The position numbers were made by a program, and so were the translations under genes. DNA of 64,000 nucleotides from assembly GCA_013365325.1 (NCBI GenBank), contig JABVXV010000004.1, forward strand, positions 868,001-932,000, given 5' to 3'. The stretch is from Dipetalonema caudispina. Taxonomy: Eukaryota; Nematoda; Chromadorea; Rhabditida; Onchocercidae. Positions 61,101 to 64,000 of the stretch are shown piece after piece. The notes beneath the pieces are model-generated. The model did no database searches, was not told where the DNA came from, and saw nothing but the letters and a program-made list of their open reading frames with translations. Within the stretch, counting starts at the first letter, position 1; each line of letters starts with the position of its first letter.

Positions 61101-62488
61101 TACTCTTCCTGAAAAGATTAAGGTTCATTTTTATATTTGCTATTAATTGTGTATTTACAAAAGTTATGATGTTATAGTTCACCACTTTTCAGTGATTTAA
61201 TATTAAATGACTTCTAGATGGTAATCAAGGAACTTAGAAGTCCGGAAAAGAAAGTCGCTGTTGTTGCTGACAAATGCATACCGTTATCGCCAAAGAAATA
61301 TCATGTGGAAACGAAAAATACTTCGAAATCGAGTCTTCTGGAAAGAGTATACATATCATTATTTCTAAAATTTTTCCGAGTTTACGACGTTGTTTGTTTG
61401 GCATAAAATTTGTTCAGGAACTGTTATTCCCAGCAATCATAAGAAATTATTAAGATTCGAGCCAAAGAACGAGAACGAAAGCGCCGGGAAATGATGCGAA
61501 ATCCCGAAATGGAACAGAGAAAAGGAAGGTTGGAAAGAATTTCCCATTCATTGCTGCAGTGCGTTTGCAGGCCAGTTAAATATACTATTTCTTCAGATTT
61601 CGTAAATTTTAATACAGTTAACATTGTCTGTTTATTGTTACTGCACGAGAAATATCATGTTTTGTTCCCGAATCTTTATCACCTTGAACTGGAGATGGAA
61701 GAAAAATATGATTAACTTTTGCTACTAAGTTTAGGGAGATTTTTTTTATTCGGTTATTATTGGATTTTTCCTGCTTCTGCAAAATCGCTTGGTCTGCTGT
61801 CTAGAATTCTCTCACTTCCTGTTGTCATTATTTCCAAAAGATGAAATTGGGACATTAAATTGGATAATTAACAATAATGGGTTATTAGCGGGAAAAGTAG
61901 GAAATTGTATTAGTTTAGTCAATTACCTCATTTCTTGAAGATCAGAAAGAGATATTTGTTATTAGTATCTAAAAGTGTCGTAGCCAATTTTTTTTTTTTG
62001 TCCTTGTATATCTTCAAAGTAAGCAACTAAAGGCCAACAAAAAAAGAAACGAATTTTCACGATCTTTCCACCTGCTCAGAAATCCATGATTTTAGCTACT
62101 ACAACTTAAAAAAGGTTGGATCAATGAAATTTGTGGAATTAATCGATAAATTGGCTTTCGGTATTGGAAGTATTTCGAAAGGTGTGAATTTATATTAATT
62201 TGATGAATTTGTTCAACATAATTTTAAAAAAAAAATCGGTAATTTTATGGAGCTTTTCGTGGCTTTGATAAATTTATTCCTTCTTGTTCCATAATTTTAT
62301 TTTTTTATCATGCTGGAACTTTTCTCTTTGCAGTGGAAATTGAAGCAGCTATTAGCTTGCTCTGTGAAGTTTGTCCGGCATATTTTAAAATAGTCGAAGT
62401 GCGGGGCGAAAAATACATTCACTTGAAAGACAACAGTTTTTCTGCTATCCGAGATATTGTAGATTCAGAGATTAAGAAATGTATCTAG
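58159..62488 (+). CDS. cdt-1: DNA replication licensing factor CDT1
   Basis: With ORC and CDC6, CDT1 loads the MCM2-7 helicase at origins; it is destroyed in S phase through PCNA-bound CRL4-CDT2 and inhibited by geminin. Twelve phase-consistent exons: 58159-58335, 58746-59107, 59369-59552, 59801-59880, 60009-60157, 60295-60487, 60685-60794, 60938-61122, 61218-61346, 61455-61558, 62096-62181 and 62334-62488 (stop TAG), 637 residues (human 546). Residues 30-37 are a PIP-box/degron (QTKVVEYF), followed by a cyclin-binding-type KRLKVF (49-54). The middle winged-helix, geminin-binding region begins LPLPTKYERLLRLF (about 204-217) and continues through MILSIYPESY. A linker at 319-381 has five Ser-Pro sites. 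LPRYHPDFDLD (about 427-437) matches the conserved WHPRF-type segment, and IRAKERERKRREMM starts the C-terminal MCM-binding winged helix (about 524-637). The tenth donor (CA|gtgcgt at 61558) is the least certain splice site. Confidence 0.93.
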
Positions 62489-62497
62489 TACGACGAC

Positions 62498-63938
62498 ATG
62501 GTGGCCTCAAAGTTAGCAGAATACTTCAGGGTAAAGATTTCGGTAGAAAAGGTTTTTTCTTTTTTTAGATTACTGCATTGTTATATTTATTATTGATATT
62601 GTGAACTCCGTAATATATATCTTGTTACTCTCTGGATACTTTATAACAATTTTTCAGTTCAGTACCGTGCTTCTCTTTTATTGCAAGTGTCGTTCGTTGC
62701 CAAGAGTATATCACATTTCCCTTCCTGATGCTGTTGTAACCATAGTAAACCTGGTATAGCACTGTACTTCGTCTGCCCTAAGTAGAATTTATTAGAACGA
62801 AATCTAAAAACATTTAGTTAAGAAGAAAATCTAGTTATGTATTCTTATTACTTTCTAGTTTCTTTCGGGAAATTTGCCCGAGCAAAAAATTGCTGAGGCT
62901 AACGTATATTTCATCAAAGGAACTTTCAGTGCCGAAAATGAAAAGACTAGATTAATGTAATATTTGGAATTGCTTACAATATAGTAAGTCGCAATATTTC
63001 TTGTTTTTCATGTTTCTCGAAAATATTTGTCTTTCATGCCTTTACAAAACTTTAAACTTAATAGAGTAAATGTCTCTTCCTTAAAAAATTTTGAAAAATA
63101 TACTTATTTCTTGTACCTCTTTCGAAAACTGGTAAAGTTTTGTACGGGAATCACTATGCATCACATAATGACTGTTGGTGATATAATAGTCATTTCACAA
63201 AAAGAGGAACCTAATTGTATGTTAAAGTCTTGATTAAACATCAGTATAGTTCTGAAGTTCATTAAGGAAAATATGTTGTAATTCTGTCGAGTATCATGCT
63301 GTAGCAGTAACAAATGAGACGGTGACTTCTAAGAAAGTCAGATTGGATTTAAATTACGAGATGAAAGTCCGGTTCGTATTCATATTGAACAGTTTTGTGA
63401 TACAAATAAATTTCAATTTCATCCCTTCCTCCATTTTTTTTCCTTTTCTGCCAACTTTGTCCAGTTATTTGTCAACTAATGTAGTCCTCGCATCATTCCA
63501 CTCGTACTTGTGTGATCTATTTGTGTGCTATTTGCAACGCTCTCTCATCCGACTCGTTAGAACTTTTTCAAATCTTATTGTCCCCATTTTTCCCTACTCA
63601 AGTCAAAAAAAGTGGTTGTTCTTTCGGTTATTGGCACACTTTCTTCGATGCTTCTCGCAGTTTTACAGCTTCTAACGCAAAGAAATTTTTGTTACTACGC
63701 TTTCCGTAATTGGATATGTTTTACTTTACTTTTTTAATTATCGGTGAATTCAGAGATCTTTTGTCTAAAATTTTTTAATTTCACATTTCTCATATTTCAG
63801 TCAATTTTACAGTTCTTGTTTAGTTTTTTAAAAAAATCATGGGGAAGTGCTGCTGTAGCATTAATTGCTCATACAGCAATATCTCTCCCACTGATTACTG
63901 ATTTAACACTTATTAATTTTTGCTACCTTAAATTCTAG
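62498..63938 (+). CDS. Candidate gene directly after cdt-1, possibly mitochondrial ribosomal protein S17 (uS17m)
   Basis: Six exons that join in phase: 62498-62530, 62658-62753, 62859-62956, 63065-63216, 63308-63375 and 63801-63938 (stop TAG), about 200 residues. The ATG is nine bases after the cdt-1 stop. The middle exons read like an S17-type OB fold: a strand around ANVYFIKGTF, a charged turn (ENEKTRL), YFLYLFRKL where S17 proteins have a conserved Tyr/Phe-rich strand, then TVGDIIVI, matching the hallmark GD(I/V)V(L/V)I of S17, followed by a lysine-rich strand (TSKKVRLDLNYEM). uS17m binds small-subunit rRNA in mitochondria. The first two exons and the last one have no such match and are less sure. 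If a stop at 63231 is used instead of the donor at 63217, the product ends earlier. The family call is tentative; the existence of a gene here is moderately supported. Confidence 0.38.
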
Positions 63939-64000
63939 CTACTTTATCGAGATCTTAAGATTTCGAAAAAATGAACTACTTTGTTGCTGATGATTCTTTC

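Overview
This window is nuclear DNA from an animal, most likely a parasitic nematode (a clade III or filarial-type roundworm). The sequence is about 70% A+T. Genes are split into many short exons with TTTTAG/TTTCAG acceptors and introns of roughly 100-1000 bases. Several first exons start just after an isolated acceptor, as expected where a spliced leader is added. One gene carries CCC...DxCN cysteine modules resembling those of nematode secreted proteins. There are no bacterial operons, CRISPR arrays, rRNA or convincing tRNA genes. Protein-family calls were made by reading the translated exons, and every multi-exon model was checked for splice-phase continuity. No database search was possible.

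Layout, left to right. 40-1336 (-): three consecutive exons of a MAP1/futsch-type microtubule-associated protein running off the left edge. 1.3-15.2 kb: a long gene-poor stretch with one candidate exon. 15.2-17.7 kb (-): six-exon secreted protein with two cysteine modules. 18.6-22.0 kb (-): complete pyridoxal kinase. 24.8-28.7 kb (-): ERp44, a thioredoxin-fold chaperone of the early secretory pathway ending in KDEL. 32.3-32.9 kb (-): uncharacterised cysteine-rich secreted or type II membrane protein. 35.3-39.3 kb (-): complete Ariadne RBR ubiquitin ligase. 40.4-41.8 kb (+): complete GPN-loop GTPase GPN2. 42.6-43.9 kb (+): unrecognised 172-residue membrane protein. 44.4-44.9 kb (+): last two exons of an unrecognised basic/coiled protein. 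45.2 kb (-): possible small secreted peptide. 46.15-46.56 kb (+): unrecognised terminal exon preceded by twin E-boxes. 49.5-55.8 kb (+): unrecognised Ser/Thr/Asn-rich gene with a GCATG cluster upstream. 58.2-62.5 kb (+): complete 12-exon replication-licensing factor CDT1. 62.5-63.9 kb (+): a phase-compatible exon chain starting 9 bases after the CDT1 stop, possibly a mitochondrial S17-like OB-fold ribosomal protein.

The genes are mostly independent housekeeping loci (vitamin B6 salvage, ER thiol quality control, ubiquitination, RNA polymerase II assembly, replication licensing) mixed with nematode-type secreted proteins. The only strong hint of linked expression is CDT1 with the gene directly after it. 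The least understood parts are the two cysteine-rich secreted genes, the Ser/Thr-rich gene with its dual open-frame exon, and the CDT1 downstream cassette.
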